Position numbers and translations under genes: made by a program. The notes under the pieces are model-generated. The model was not told the origin of the DNA, made no database searches, and was given only the letters and a program-made list of their open reading frames with translations. 64,000 bases of DNA from Geobacter sp. AOG1 (lineage in GTDB: Bacteria > Desulfobacterota > Desulfuromonadia > Geobacterales > Geobacteraceae), in the NCBI RefSeq assembly GCF_019972315.1, contig NZ_BLIZ01000001.1, positions 186,001 to 250,000 of the forward strand, written 5' to 3'. This document shows positions 45,440-55,202 of the stretch, piece by piece. Every line of letters starts with the position of its first letter. Position 1 is the stretch's first letter.

Positions 45440-46610
45440 GGTAATAACCGGCAACGGGGCGGCTGCCTATGCAGCCATGCTCTGCAGGCCCGATGTGGTT
45501 TCTCTCTACCCGATTACCCCCCAGAGCGAGGTGATCGAACAGCTGGAGAACTTCCATGCCAATGGCGTGCTGGATGCCGAGATGGTCACCGTGGAGGGGG
45601 AAAATTCGGCCCAGAACGTGGTCTGTGGGGCATCCATGGCGGGAGGACGGGCATTTACCGCCACCTCCTCCTACGGACTGGTGTTCATGTACGACGCCAT
45701 GTTCCAGACTGCGGGCTACCGGGCACCGGTCGTCATGGTCAACGTCAACCGCGAGCCACCGGGGATCCATGCGGTCTGTTCCGGCCAGCAGGACATGATC
45801 TCCGTCCGCGACACCGGCTGGATCCAGGTGATCGCCGAGAACTGCCAGGAGATTCTCGACCTGGTAGTCATGGCCTTCCGCCTGGCCGAGGACCATGATA
45901 TCCAGCTCCCGGTGATCGTGAACTACGACGGCTACTACCTGTCATTCCTTGCCGAGAAGGTGGAAATCCCGGGGATTGACGAGGTGGACAAGTATCTGGC
46001 GGTGCTCAAGAGCCAGCCGGAACGTATGAAGCTGACCCCCGGGAAATCGCTCGGGTGCGGCTCCCACGGCCTGGGAATGGGATTCGTTGAGCTTCGGCAC
46101 AAGCATATGGCCGCACTGGAGCGGGCCAAGACGAAGTGGGACGAGATCGATGCGGAATTCGGCCAGGCATTCGGCAGAAGTTACGGCGGCCAGATCGAAG
46201 AGTACCGCAACGACGACGCCGACATCGTGCTGTTTACGTCGGGGAGCGCGGTCGGTACGGCCCGGGCGGTGGTGGATGCCAAACGAAAAGAGGGGATCAA
46301 GGTCGGGCTCGTCAAGTTGCGGATGTTCCGCCCCTTCCCCGTCGAGCGGCTGGTCAAGGCTCTGCGGGGTAAAAAGGCGATCGGCGTGCTCGACCGCAGC
46401 CTCGGGTTCGGCTGGGGATGCGGACCGCTTTTCATGGAAACCAAAGCACTCGCCGCCGAGATCGGCATCGTTCCGATGCTGAATTTCATCGACGGGCTTG
46501 CCAATATGGACATCACCATACCGCACATCGAACGGATGATAGATGATATCCACCACGCCTCCCTGGGTCATCCCTACAAGGAAGTGGCCTGGGTTACCAT
46601 GGGGGAATAA
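45414..46610 (+). CDS. 2-Oxoacid:ferredoxin oxidoreductase, alpha subunit
   Basis: A 398-residue subunit with TGNGAAAYAAMLCRPDVVSLYPITPQSEVIEQL (domain I, with the YPITP motif that positions the substrate carboxylate) and TVEGENSAQNVVCGASMAGGRAFTATSS. The C-terminal domain II contains VGLVKLRMFRPFPVERL. These are hallmarks of the POR/VOR/KOR alpha chain. The family members act on pyruvate, 2-oxoisovalerate, 2-oxoglutarate or arylpyruvates; coupling to ptb-buk and a branched-chain transporter favours branched-chain 2-oxo acids, but this is inference. Confidence 0.94.
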   Translation: MEAHKKQTKVITGNGAAAYAAMLCRPDVVSLYPITPQSEVIEQLENFHANGVLDAEMVTVEGENSAQNVVCGASMAGGRAFTATSSYGLVFMYDAMFQTAGYRAPVVMVNVNREPPGIHAVCSGQQDMISVRDTGWIQVIAENCQEILDLVVMAFRLAEDHDIQLPVIVNYDGYYLSFLAEKVEIPGIDEVDKYLAVLKSQPERMKLTPGKSLGCGSHGLGMGFVELRHKHMAALERAKTKWDEIDAEFGQAFGRSYGGQIEEYRNDDADIVLFTSGSAVGTARAVVDAKRKEGIKVGLVKLRMFRPFPVERLVKALRGKKAIGVLDRSLGFGWGCGPLFMETKALAAEIGIVPMLNFIDGLANMDITIPHIERMIDDIHHASLGHPYKEVAWVTMGE

Positions 46611-46619
46611 GGAGCTACT

Positions 46620-47543
46620 ATGTCTACCGCAAAAAAGAAGCTGCCGAAGGTCTGTGAGTACTATCAGAATGAAGATCAATTTTCCGGAGGGGTTGCCTGG
46701 TGTTCGGGATGCGCCCTCGAACTGAATGCCCGGTTCATATCACGGGTCCTGGGGAAAGACGCCATGTTCGTGGGGACCCCTTCGTGCTCCGCACCGGTTC
46801 TCAATGCGGCAAATACCGGGGCATGGCACAAGCACTCCCATTACGCCTGCACCATGACCGGTGTTGCCTCCAGCGCCACCGGTCTGACCAGGTTTTACCA
46901 GAAATCGGGGCAGGATGCCACGGTGGTCTGTTTTACCGGTGACGGCTGCGCCATGGACGTCGGTTTCCAGCCCCTGAGCGGTGCCGCCGAACGCAACGAG
47001 AAGATGATCTACATCTGCTACGACAACGAAGGGTACATGAATACCGGTGTGCAGCGGAGCAGCGGCACCCCCTTGGGGGCCGCGACCAGCACGACTCAGA
47101 TCGGCCCACAGAGCAAGGGGAAGAGCACCGGTTCGAAAAACATGCCGATGGTGATGGCGATGCACGATGTCCCCTATGTCGCGACAGCCACCCTCAGCCA
47201 TCTGGAGGATTTTGCCAAGAAGCTGATGAAGGCGAAAGAAATGAGCAAGGAGGGTTTCGCCTACATCCACGTGTTCTGCCCCTGCAATGTCGGCTGGAAG
47301 ATGTCCACCGACAGCTCCATCGAGGTCTGCCGCACCGCGGTCCGGACCAACTATTTCCCGCTCTGGGAGGCCGAGCACGGGGTGTTTCGCCTGACAAACA
47401 AGGTGAACCAGCAGAAACCGGTGGGGGAGCTCACGAAGATGCTCGGCAAGTTCAAACACCTGGATCAGGGACAGCTGGCTTCCCTCCAGCAGCAGGTCGA
47501 CAAGCGCTACAGCATTGTCACCGCATTGTGCGGGATGCCTTAA
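46620..47543 (+). CDS. 2-Oxoacid:ferredoxin oxidoreductase, beta (TPP) subunit
   Basis: A 307-residue TPP-binding subunit. The TPP motif runs from GDGCAMDVGFQPLSGAAERN to YDNEGYMNTG. Cysteines for the proximal [4Fe-4S] cluster are in WCSGCALEL and further downstream (CPCNVGW). The histidine-containing GAWHKHSHYACTM segment lies near the active site. It starts 9 bp after the alpha stop. It decarboxylates the 2-oxo acid oxidatively to acyl-CoA, feeding Ptb and Buk. Confidence 0.94.
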   Translation: MSTAKKKLPKVCEYYQNEDQFSGGVAWCSGCALELNARFISRVLGKDAMFVGTPSCSAPVLNAANTGAWHKHSHYACTMTGVASSATGLTRFYQKSGQDATVVCFTGDGCAMDVGFQPLSGAAERNEKMIYICYDNEGYMNTGVQRSSGTPLGAATSTTQIGPQSKGKSTGSKNMPMVMAMHDVPYVATATLSHLEDFAKKLMKAKEMSKEGFAYIHVFCPCNVGWKMSTDSSIEVCRTAVRTNYFPLWEAEHGVFRLTNKVNQQKPVGELTKMLGKFKHLDQGQLASLQQQVDKRYSIVTALCGMP

Positions 47544-47604
47544 CCCGGCGCGCCATTATTTCACGCTTCATGGTGTCCAATAAACCCCAAAAAGGAGAAT
47601 CGTC

Positions 47605-48825
47605 ATGGCTCATAAAGCAGCGGAGTCGGTAGTGAGGATGAGAATCATGTGCCGCAATACCGTAGGTTTCTTGTTGGTGCTGTGCGGGGTGTTTGCCATG
47701 GCAGCCGGCCAGGCATCCGCCGCCGGAAACACCATCAAGGTCGGCATCATTGCCGAGATGACGGGAACCTTTGCCGACCACGGCAAGGAGATGATGAACG
47801 GCATCAAGACCTACATGATGCAGCATGGCGACAGCGTCGCCGGGAAGAAGATCGAACTCATCGTCAAGGATACGGGGGGCCCCAACCCCGATGTGGCGAA
47901 GCGACTCGCCCAGGAACTCATCGTCAAGGACAAGGTCGATATCCTTGCCGGCTTCGGCCTCACTCCCAATGCCCTGGCGGTAGCCCCCATCGCCACTGAG
48001 GCAAAGAAACCGGTTATCATCCTGAATGCCGCCACGTCGATCATCACGACCAAGTCCCCCTACATCGCACGGGTTTCGTTCACCCTGGCCCAGGTTACGG
48101 CACCCATGGCGGAGTGGGCTTACAAACATGGCATTCGCAAGGTCTATACCGTCGTCGGTGACTACGGCCCCGGCCACGACTCCGAGGCCGCCTTCAAAAA
48201 AGCCTTCACGAAGCTGGGGGGACAGGTGGTGGGCGATCTGCGCGTACCGATGAAGAACGTGGAGTTCGGACCGTACATGCAGCGTGTCAAGGACGCAAAG
48301 CCGGAGGCGGTGTTCGTGTTCGTGACGTCGGGGGAACTGGGAATCGGCATCATGAAGGCGTACAACGAGCGTGGCATGAAGCAGGCGGGGATCAAGCTGA
48401 TAACGACCGGGGACGTGTTCGACGACGCGGTCATGGATGCGCTGGGAGACACCCCCCTGGGCGTGATTTCCACCCACCACTACTCGGCCGATCATAAATC
48501 CCCCGAGAACGCGAAATTTGTCGCCGACTACAAAAAGGTCGACAGCAAGCTGCGTCCCAACTTCAAGGCGGTTCACGCCTATGACGGCATGGCAGCAATC
48601 TATGCGGTGGCCAAGCAGCTCAAGGGTGACGTGAGCAACGGCGACAAGGTGATGCAGGCGCTCAAGGGATTGAAACTGAACAGCCCGCGCGGCCCGATCC
48701 AGATCGATCCAGAGACCCGCGATATCGTCCAGAACGTGTACGTCCGCGAAGCAAAGAAGGTGGGGGGCAAGGTGTACAACGTGGAATTCGATACGTTCAA
48801 TGCAGTGAAGGATCCGGGCAAATAG
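47605..48825 (+). CDS. livK: Branched-chain amino acid-type ABC transporter binding protein
   Basis: A 406-residue periplasmic binding protein. The signal peptide is CRNTVGFLLVLCGVFAMAAGQASA after a charged N-terminus; the mature part starts AGNTIKVGIIAEMTGTFADHGKEMMNG, typical of the LivK/type I family. AAAGGAG lies seven bases before the ATG at 47605. It is 61 bp behind the oxidoreductase and followed by livHMGF. The ligand may be a branched-chain amino acid or another small carboxylate. Confidence 0.93.
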   Translation: MAHKAAESVVRMRIMCRNTVGFLLVLCGVFAMAAGQASAAGNTIKVGIIAEMTGTFADHGKEMMNGIKTYMMQHGDSVAGKKIELIVKDTGGPNPDVAKRLAQELIVKDKVDILAGFGLTPNALAVAPIATEAKKPVIILNAATSIITTKSPYIARVSFTLAQVTAPMAEWAYKHGIRKVYTVVGDYGPGHDSEAAFKKAFTKLGGQVVGDLRVPMKNVEFGPYMQRVKDAKPEAVFVFVTSGELGIGIMKAYNERGMKQAGIKLITTGDVFDDAVMDALGDTPLGVISTHHYSADHKSPENAKFVADYKKVDSKLRPNFKAVHAYDGMAAIYAVAKQLKGDVSNGDKVMQALKGLKLNSPRGPIQIDPETRDIVQNVYVREAKKVGGKVYNVEFDTFNAVKDPGK

Positions 48826-48908
48826 CCCTGAAACCGGCAGTTGACGGGAGCCCCTGCCCGTCAACTGCCGCATCGGACGGCCTCCCCCCGGGCCAGGAGT
48901 AGAACACC

Positions 48909-49778
48909 ATGCTCAATTTTCTCGGAATACTTTTTGACGGTCTGGCTTTCGGCATGCTGCTGTTCGTAATCTCCGTAGGCCTGTCGATTACGCTGGGGCT
49001 GATGGGGTTCAACAACCTCGCCCATGGCGTGTTCGCCATGGCGGGCGGCTACCTGCTGGTTGATCTCATGGCGAAGGCCGGCATCGGCTTTCTTCCCGCT
49101 CTGCCGGTCGTCTTCTTCACCATCGCGCTGGCCAGTCTTGCCTTGGAACGCACCCTCTACCGCCCCCTCTACAAGAGCACCCCCCTTGACCAGGTACTGC
49201 TGACAGTCGGGATCATCTTCATTGCCACCGCGGGGGCGGACTACCAGTGGGGACCGGCACAGCAGCCGGTACTCGTGCCCGAATCCCTGACCGGCCAGTT
49301 TTCGCTGGCGGGACTCGACATGTCGCGGTACAGCCTGTTTCTGATGGCGGTCGGGATTGTGATTACGGTGGCGCTCCTGTTTGGCCTGGTCCGCACCCGT
49401 TTCGGGGCCAAGATCCGCGCAGCGGTGGACAACCAACGGACGGCAGAAGCGATGGGAATCCGGGTTGACCGGGTATTCCAGCTCACGTTTGCGCTGGGAA
49501 GCGGCCTTGCCGGCCTGGGAGGTGCGCTCGGAGTCAAGGTTATCGGCCTGGACCCCCAGTTCGCCGTCAAGTACCTCGTCTACTTCCTGCTGGTCGTGGT
49601 GGTCGGCGGTCCCGGTTCGGTATTCGGAACCTTGCTGGCAGCACTTCTGCTCGGCGTCGCCGATATTACGGGAAAGTACTACGTCCCCCAGAGTGGCGCA
49701 TTCATTATCTATGCGGCAATGATCATCCTGCTGCTGATGTTTCCCCAGGGACTGCTGGGACGGAGGAAGGCACGATGA
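48909..49778 (+). CDS. livH: Branched-chain amino acid ABC transporter permease LivH
   Basis: A 289-residue permease with about eight helices. The opening GILFDGLAFGMLLFVISVGLSITLGLMGFNNLAHGVFAMAGGYL is the LivH signature (GLMxxxNLAHG), and the EAA-like loop AMGIRVDRVFQLTFALGSGLAGLGGALG is conserved. It forms the membrane channel with LivM. Its stop overlaps the livM start by four bases. Confidence 0.95.
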   Translation: MLNFLGILFDGLAFGMLLFVISVGLSITLGLMGFNNLAHGVFAMAGGYLLVDLMAKAGIGFLPALPVVFFTIALASLALERTLYRPLYKSTPLDQVLLTVGIIFIATAGADYQWGPAQQPVLVPESLTGQFSLAGLDMSRYSLFLMAVGIVITVALLFGLVRTRFGAKIRAAVDNQRTAEAMGIRVDRVFQLTFALGSGLAGLGGALGVKVIGLDPQFAVKYLVYFLLVVVVGGPGSVFGTLLAALLLGVADITGKYYVPQSGAFIIYAAMIILLLMFPQGLLGRRKAR

Positions 49779-50857
49779 ACGACTCGCATCCTGCTGTTGC
49801 TGCTTCCCCGGAAGCCCCTGCAACTACGGAAAACATCATGGGCACCATCCGCTGCGAAAACGTTCTCACCGGTACTAGTCACCTGGCGTTCCTGCAGTCG
49901 CGGGACCGCTGGAAGCCCGCGGAGATGATTTTCTGGGCCTCGCTGGTCAGCGTTTTTTTCGTGTTCCCAACCAATTTGGTGTTCGCATCCCAGATACTTA
50001 TCACCGGCCTGTTCGCCCTGTCGCTCGACCTCATCCTCGGCTATGCCGGTATCGTCACTCTGGGCCATGCGGCTTTTTTCGGACTTGGCGCCTATACGGC
50101 GGGCCTGCTGGCAAAATACGGCTGGCATGAACCGCTGACGGGACTGATCGCAGCCGGCCTGGTCGCGGGGATTGTCGGCTATCTCACCAGTTTTTTCCTG
50201 TTGCGGGGGAGCGACTTGACCCGCCTGATGATTACCCTTGGCATCTGCCTGCTGCTGTACGAGGTTGCCAACAGTGCAACGGCGTTTACCGGCGGAGTGG
50301 ATGGACTGGGAGTCGAGATGGACAAACTGTTCAATCTCTTCACCTTCGACCTCTACGGCAAGACATCTTACCTCTACGTACTCGGCGTGACTTTCCTGCT
50401 GTTTGCCGTGACGCGCAGCATGATGCATTCCCCCTACGGGCTCGCCTTGCGCAGCTTCCGCGACAACCCGACCAGGGCCCTTGCTATTGGCATCCCCGTC
50501 AATGCAGCCCTGACGAACATCTACACCTATGCGGCGGTGATCGCCGGCATAGCCGGTGCGCTGCTGACCCAGTCGACCCAGTTCGTCAGCCTCGACGTCC
50601 TGAGCTTCCAGCGTTCGGCCGACCTGCTGATCATGCTGATCATCGGCGGCACGGCAACGATGTACGGCGGCTTCGTCGGGGCGGCCGTATTCCTGCTGGC
50701 CCAGGACCGTCTTGCCAACATCAACCCGCAGTACTGGCACTTCTGGCTGGGAGTATTGCTCATCGTGATGACACTCTATCTTCGTGGCGGAATTCTCGGT
50801 GGCCTTGGCAGACTGACGGACCTGATTGCCCGTTGGCGGAATAAGGAGCGCACATGA
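49775..50857 (+). CDS. livM: Branched-chain amino acid ABC transporter permease LivM
   Basis: A 360-residue permease. After a hydrophilic N-terminal extension of about 50 residues, helices include FALSLDLILGYAGIVTLGHAAFFGLGAYTAGLLAKYG, the LivM signature, and a coupling loop RSFRDNPTRALAIGIPVNAALTNIYTYAAVIAGIAGAL. The N-terminal extension is longer than in E. coli LivM and looks non-conserved. It overlaps livH and livG by four bases each. Confidence 0.94.
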   Translation: MNDSHPAVAASPEAPATTENIMGTIRCENVLTGTSHLAFLQSRDRWKPAEMIFWASLVSVFFVFPTNLVFASQILITGLFALSLDLILGYAGIVTLGHAAFFGLGAYTAGLLAKYGWHEPLTGLIAAGLVAGIVGYLTSFFLLRGSDLTRLMITLGICLLLYEVANSATAFTGGVDGLGVEMDKLFNLFTFDLYGKTSYLYVLGVTFLLFAVTRSMMHSPYGLALRSFRDNPTRALAIGIPVNAALTNIYTYAAVIAGIAGALLTQSTQFVSLDVLSFQRSADLLIMLIIGGTATMYGGFVGAAVFLLAQDRLANINPQYWHFWLGVLLIVMTLYLRGGILGGLGRLTDLIARWRNKERT

Positions 50858-51627
50858 GCGCCGTTCTCGAAACCCGTGGCCTGTGGAAATCCTTTGGCGG
50901 ACTGATGGTCACCAAGGATGTGAATCTCTCTCTCTCCCGCGGAGCCCGTCATGCGCTGATCGGGCCGAACGGCGCGGGGAAAACCACCCTGATCAACCAG
51001 CTCACCGGCGTATTGCGCCCGTCCGACGGGTCGGTCTGGCTCGAAGGCGCCGATATCACCCACATCCCCTCCAATGAGCGGGTCTGGCGCGGCCTGTCAC
51101 GGACGTTCCAGATCAACACGCTGTTCCCGCGGCTGACACCGCTCGAGGCGGTAACAAACGCCATCTGTGTGCGCGAGCATTCGCGGCTGAACCTCTTCAA
51201 ACGGCGATTTTCCCGGTTGTCGCGACGTACCGCCGAAATCGACGAGGCCCATGCCCTGCTCGAAAACCTCAATCTGGCGAAGGACTGCCTCGTGGAGACG
51301 CACAAGCTTGCCTACGGCAAGCAGCGTCTGCTGGAAATGGCCCTGGCCCTTGCGACCCGGCCCAAAGTGCTCCTGCTGGACGAACCGGCGGCCGGCGTAC
51401 CGGAAGGCGAGAGCGACGAACTGTTCGAAGTCCTCGCCGCGTTGCCTTCGGACATCAGCATTCTGCTGATCGAGCATGACATGAACCTGGTGTTCAATTT
51501 CGCCAAAACCATCACGGTCCTGGTGGGGGGTGCGGAACTGATGACCGGCACGCCGGCGGAAATCGCGAACGACCCGCGCGTGCGTGAAGTCTACCTGGGA
51601 AAGGGGCACGGCGATGCTCACTCTTGA
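50854..51627 (+). CDS. livG: Branched-chain amino acid ABC transporter ATPase LivG
   Basis: A 257-residue ABC ATPase with Walker A GPNGAGKTTLIN, the signature region LAYGKQRLLEMALALATRP (YGKQR in place of the canonical LSGGQ, usual in LivG), Walker B VLLLDEPAAGV and the switch histidine in LLIEHDMNLVF. The start overlaps livM by four bases, and the end overlaps livF by 14. Confidence 0.95.
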   Translation: MSAVLETRGLWKSFGGLMVTKDVNLSLSRGARHALIGPNGAGKTTLINQLTGVLRPSDGSVWLEGADITHIPSNERVWRGLSRTFQINTLFPRLTPLEAVTNAICVREHSRLNLFKRRFSRLSRRTAEIDEAHALLENLNLAKDCLVETHKLAYGKQRLLEMALALATRPKVLLLDEPAAGVPEGESDELFEVLAALPSDISILLIEHDMNLVFNFAKTITVLVGGAELMTGTPAEIANDPRVREVYLGKGHGDAHS

Positions 51628-52312
51628 AAACGTGTTTGCCGGTTACGGTGAGGCGGTTGTTCTCGATGACTGTTCCCTGTCGATGCGCGAAGGCGAAAGT
51701 CTCGCTCTCCTGGGACGCAACGGCGTCGGCAAGAGTACCCTGCTGTTGACAATCGTCGGGCATACCCGGGTCCAGCGCGGCGCCATGAAGTGGTGTGGAC
51801 AGGACCTGATTAAGATCGCTCCCCACCGTCGCGCGCGCGCCGGTGTCGGGTGGGTACCCCAGGAGCGGGAGGTATTCCCGTCACTGACCGTCGAGGAAAA
51901 CCTGACGGTCACCTCGCTCCCCGGCAAGTGGGACCTGCAGAGGATCTACACGTTGTTCCCCCGCCTCCTGGAACGGCGCAAATATTTCGGGAATCAGCTG
52001 TCGGGGGGCGAACAGCAGATGCTCGCCATCGGCCGGGCACTGATGCTCAACCCGAAACTGCTTCTGCTCGACGAGCCGCTGGAAGGACTTGCCCCGGTGA
52101 TCGTCGAGGAACTCTGCGAAGCGATCGGCAACATGATCCGCAACGAAGGACAGTCGCTGATTCTGGTGGAACAGCACGTGGAACAGGCTCTTAACTTGAC
52201 CCATCGCGCCATCGTGCTGGATCGCGGCCACGTGGTGCATACGGCCGACAGCCCTGAACTGCTCGGGAACCTGGGCATGCTGGAAAAATGGGTCGGCGTA
52301 CGGTTGCAGTGA
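51614..52312 (+). CDS. livF: Branched-chain amino acid ABC transporter ATPase LivF
   Basis: A 232-residue ABC ATPase with Walker A GRNGVGKSTLLL, signature LSGGEQQMLAIGRALM, Walker B LLLLDEPLEGLAP and switch VEQHVEQAL. I chose the ATG at 51614 (MLTLENVFAGYGE) because LivF proteins start here; the upstream open frame overlaps livG. Together with LivG it powers the transporter. Confidence 0.95.
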   Translation: MLTLENVFAGYGEAVVLDDCSLSMREGESLALLGRNGVGKSTLLLTIVGHTRVQRGAMKWCGQDLIKIAPHRRARAGVGWVPQEREVFPSLTVEENLTVTSLPGKWDLQRIYTLFPRLLERRKYFGNQLSGGEQQMLAIGRALMLNPKLLLLDEPLEGLAPVIVEELCEAIGNMIRNEGQSLILVEQHVEQALNLTHRAIVLDRGHVVHTADSPELLGNLGMLEKWVGVRLQ

Positions 52313-52364
52313 TTTTGAGCGCACGGGTACTGAACTGAAACAAGGAAGAATGCGGGGGCTGGCC

Positions 52365-53174
52365 ATGAACTTCAAGGACATTCTCATCCATATCGACGAT
52401 TCGTCACACTGCGCAGCCAGACTCGAACTGGCCATCAACCTGGCCAGGGAGCACGGCGCACACCTGACCGGCCTGTATGTCATCACCCATGCCCACTACG
52501 CGCCGCAACACGAGACGAAGAAACAACAGGCGACGGCGGCCGAGGAGAAGTTCCGGCTGGCTACGGAGAATTCGGGCATAACGTCTGAATGGGTTCTGGC
52601 GGACTGGGGAATTGTCGGTGTCGGAATGTCTGAAATAATCAACCATTACGCACACCAGAAGGACCTCATCGTCGTCGGCCAGACGAGCAGCGACAAACCG
52701 CGGGGGGATGTGCCCGCCGATCTCCCGGAACGGATAGTCTTCGGTTCGGGACGGCCGGTGCTCGTTGTCCCCTATGCAGGAAAATTCGCAACCGTCGGAA
52801 CCCGCGCCGTCGTGGCGTGGAGGGGGGGGCGCGCATCGGCCCGGGCTGTCAACGATGCGTTACCTCTGCTGCGGAACTCGGAAAAAATCCATGTCCTTTC
52901 CATAAAGACATCCGGGGACAAGCACCTGTCCGAAACACCGGGTGGCGGCATCTGCACCCATCTGTCCCGGTATGGCCTCGACTGCACGGGAGAAGACATC
53001 GTATCGACGGACATTCCCGTTGCCAATATCCTGATGAATTTTGCCTGGGACAAGGGGTGCGATCTCCTCATCGTCGGGGTCTACGCCCACACGTCGGGCA
53101 GAACGCTGAAACTCGGCCCCGTCGCCCGGCAACTGCTCAACGACATGACGCTACCGGTCCTGATGTCCCACTGA
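52365..53174 (+). CDS. Universal stress protein, tandem UspA domains
   Basis: A 269-residue protein that starts MNFKDILIHIDDSSHCAARLELAINLAREHGAHLTGLYVI, a UspA-like N-terminal half, followed by a second half ending CDLLIVGVYAHTSGRTLKLGPVARQLLNDMTLPVLMSH. The nucleotide-binding G-rich motif near the end is degenerate. Tandem Usp proteins modulate stress survival; the biochemical role is undefined. I chose the ATG at 52365 with GGGGG upstream; an ATG five codons earlier is possible. 52 bp after livF, so probably in the same operon. Confidence 0.85.
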   Translation: MNFKDILIHIDDSSHCAARLELAINLAREHGAHLTGLYVITHAHYAPQHETKKQQATAAEEKFRLATENSGITSEWVLADWGIVGVGMSEIINHYAHQKDLIVVGQTSSDKPRGDVPADLPERIVFGSGRPVLVVPYAGKFATVGTRAVVAWRGGRASARAVNDALPLLRNSEKIHVLSIKTSGDKHLSETPGGGICTHLSRYGLDCTGEDIVSTDIPVANILMNFAWDKGCDLLIVGVYAHTSGRTLKLGPVARQLLNDMTLPVLMSH

Positions 53175-53205
53175 TATCCGGCGAATACGCGGAACCAAGA
53201 GCATT

Positions 53206-54417
53206 ATGAATTATTCCGACACTCCCCATACGGCACTCTGGACCAGGCCCTACACCCTGACCATTCTGGCGACCTTCCTCATCTATACCCCCTTTGCCCT
53301 CTTTCTGCCGGTCCTTCCGGTCTATGTCCTGGAAAAGCTTCACGGTTCCAGCCTGGCAGCAGGGAGTGTCAACGCCGTTTTTTTCCTCGCCGTGGTCATG
53401 TTCAGGACACAGACGGAGCGGTTCGAGGTCCTGTTCGGCAAGCGGCAGGTGCTTTTCGGTGCGTCATTGCTGTTTGCGTGCAGCAACGCCCTGTTTCTCT
53501 TCGCCGGGTCCACGACGTCGTTCATGATCATCCGCTTTTGCAGCGGCGCCTTGTTCGCTGCCGCAAGCACGCGTCTCATGGCCATGGGAGGAGAATTGTC
53601 CCCTCCCGGCCGGAAGGCGGAAGGGGTTGCCTTCGTGGCGGCGGCCGTTACCGTCGGGTTTGCCGTGGGTCCTTTTCTCGGGTTGACCTGTGCCAGGGCA
53701 AGCGGGTTTCCGCTGGTGTTCGGGCTTTCCACCCTGGTCGCGCTATGCGGGGCGCTCGTTTCCCTCCCCATCGCGATGCCGGAACAGAAGGGGAATATGC
53801 CGCCGGCAGGAAACGTCCGCATTCGGAACCTTTTCGAAGGTCGGGCAATTCCCGCAGCAGTCGTCATGATGCTCCTCATGCTTGCCGTCACGGCAGTTCT
53901 TTCCTTTGTCTCTGTCTATGCCGACAGCATGCAGCTGCACACGGCATCGACCTATTTCTTTGTCGTGCTCGCCCTGTGTGCGGTCTGTTCCCGGTTGGTT
54001 GCCGGCCGGGTCTACGACCGGCACGGAGCGAACTGGGTCGTCTACCCCGCCATTTTCGTGCTCTCCTGCGGCCTGTTCGTCCTCGGGACGGCGCGCAGTT
54101 CGGCCGGCATGTTTGCGGCATCGCTGCTGATCGGCTTTTCCTACGGGATTCTGGTGCCGTCCTTGCAAACGCTTGCCTTTGCGAAATCACCTCCCCACCG
54201 GACCAGCGCCGTCGCGGCCACCTATTTCACCTTTTTCGATTTCGGCATGAGCGCCGGCGCCTACCTGGTAGGTGCAAGCATACCCCTTCTGGGTTATTCC
54301 CGCATCTACCTGCTTCTCGGCCTGCTGGTGCTGTCCGTTGCGCTTCTCTACCGCCAGACATGCGACGGGAAACAGCCTTTGCTCTCCCTACTGTCCGGCG
54401 AAGCCGAGCCGCCATGA
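53206..54417 (+). CDS. MFS transporter
   Basis: A 403-residue, twelve-helix MFS protein (opening ALWTRPYTLTILATFLIYTPFALFLPVLPVYVLEKL). Antiporter-type segments are present, for example FMIIRFCSGALFAAASTRLMAMGGELSPPGRKAEGVAF and GRVYDRHGANWVVYPAIFVL. It resembles drug/arabinose exporter branches. It lies 31 bp after the Usp gene and may export an end product or acid made by the island, which is speculation. Confidence 0.85.
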   Translation: MNYSDTPHTALWTRPYTLTILATFLIYTPFALFLPVLPVYVLEKLHGSSLAAGSVNAVFFLAVVMFRTQTERFEVLFGKRQVLFGASLLFACSNALFLFAGSTTSFMIIRFCSGALFAAASTRLMAMGGELSPPGRKAEGVAFVAAAVTVGFAVGPFLGLTCARASGFPLVFGLSTLVALCGALVSLPIAMPEQKGNMPPAGNVRIRNLFEGRAIPAAVVMMLLMLAVTAVLSFVSVYADSMQLHTASTYFFVVLALCAVCSRLVAGRVYDRHGANWVVYPAIFVLSCGLFVLGTARSSAGMFAASLLIGFSYGILVPSLQTLAFAKSPPHRTSAVAATYFTFFDFGMSAGAYLVGASIPLLGYSRIYLLLGLLVLSVALLYRQTCDGKQPLLSLLSGEAEPP

Positions 54418-54449
54418 CATTGTGCACACGTCTGAAAGGAGTATCCTGT

Positions 54450-55097
54450 ATGAACCTGATCATTATCGGTGCCAGTGGTTTTGTCGGCACGGCGGTACGT
54501 GAGGAGGCCCTGGAGCGGGGACACACGGTCACCGCCATCGTCCGCAATCCCGGCAGGCTCCCCAACCATCCGCGACTCACCGCATTGAAGGGGGATGTGT
54601 TCGACATACCGGCAACCACCGGGCAGTTACGGGGCCATGACGCCATCATCAGCGCCTTTTTTACCGGCCCTGCACAGGAAGGTGACGATGTCTGCCAGAG
54701 AAACGTCGATGCGTACCGGGCGATTATCGCAGCAGCGCGAACATCGGGCGTGAAGAGAATCCTGATCGTCGGCGGTGCCGGCAGCCTTGAAGTAGCCCCC
54801 GGGGTCCGGCTGGTGGACACCCCCCAATTCCCCGCGGAGATCAGGCCGAAGGCGCTGGCCGCCTGCGAAGTGCTGGAAATGATCCGTGGGAATGAGGACC
54901 TGGAATGGAGTTTCATCTCCCCCTCTCCTCTTCTCAAGCCGGGCAGGAGAACCGGCATATTCAGAACCGGCCGTGACCAGGTGCTCATGGGTGAGGGGGG
55001 ACCCACCTGGATCACCGTTGCCGATCTGGCGGTTGCCATTCTCGACGAAATCGGGCATCCCCGCCACCTCCGCAACCGGTTTACCGTGGGGTACTGA
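54450..55097 (+). CDS. NAD(P)-binding Rossmann protein (NmrA/atypical SDR family)
   Basis: A 215-residue protein with MNLIIIGASGFVGTAVREEALERGHTVTAIVRNP, the GASGFVG nucleotide motif of atypical SDRs, and GVKRILIVGGAGSLEV and SPSPLLKPGRRTG typical of the YwnB/BVR-B-like group. There is no catalytic Tyr-x3-Lys. It could be a small reductase or a regulator. The ATG at 54450 has GAAAGGAG eight bases upstream. Last gene before the next island promoter. Confidence 0.85.
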   Translation: MNLIIIGASGFVGTAVREEALERGHTVTAIVRNPGRLPNHPRLTALKGDVFDIPATTGQLRGHDAIISAFFTGPAQEGDDVCQRNVDAYRAIIAAARTSGVKRILIVGGAGSLEVAPGVRLVDTPQFPAEIRPKALAACEVLEMIRGNEDLEWSFISPSPLLKPGRRTGIFRTGRDQVLMGEGGPTWITVADLAVAILDEIGHPRHLRNRFTVGY

Positions 55098-55202
55098 TAC
55101 TGCAGCCTGCTTCCAGGTGCATAGCCAACCACCTCATATCTAACGGATATTTAAAACACTATTCGCTCACGAGAACCTCCGGAACATCTGAAATAAATTC
55201 TC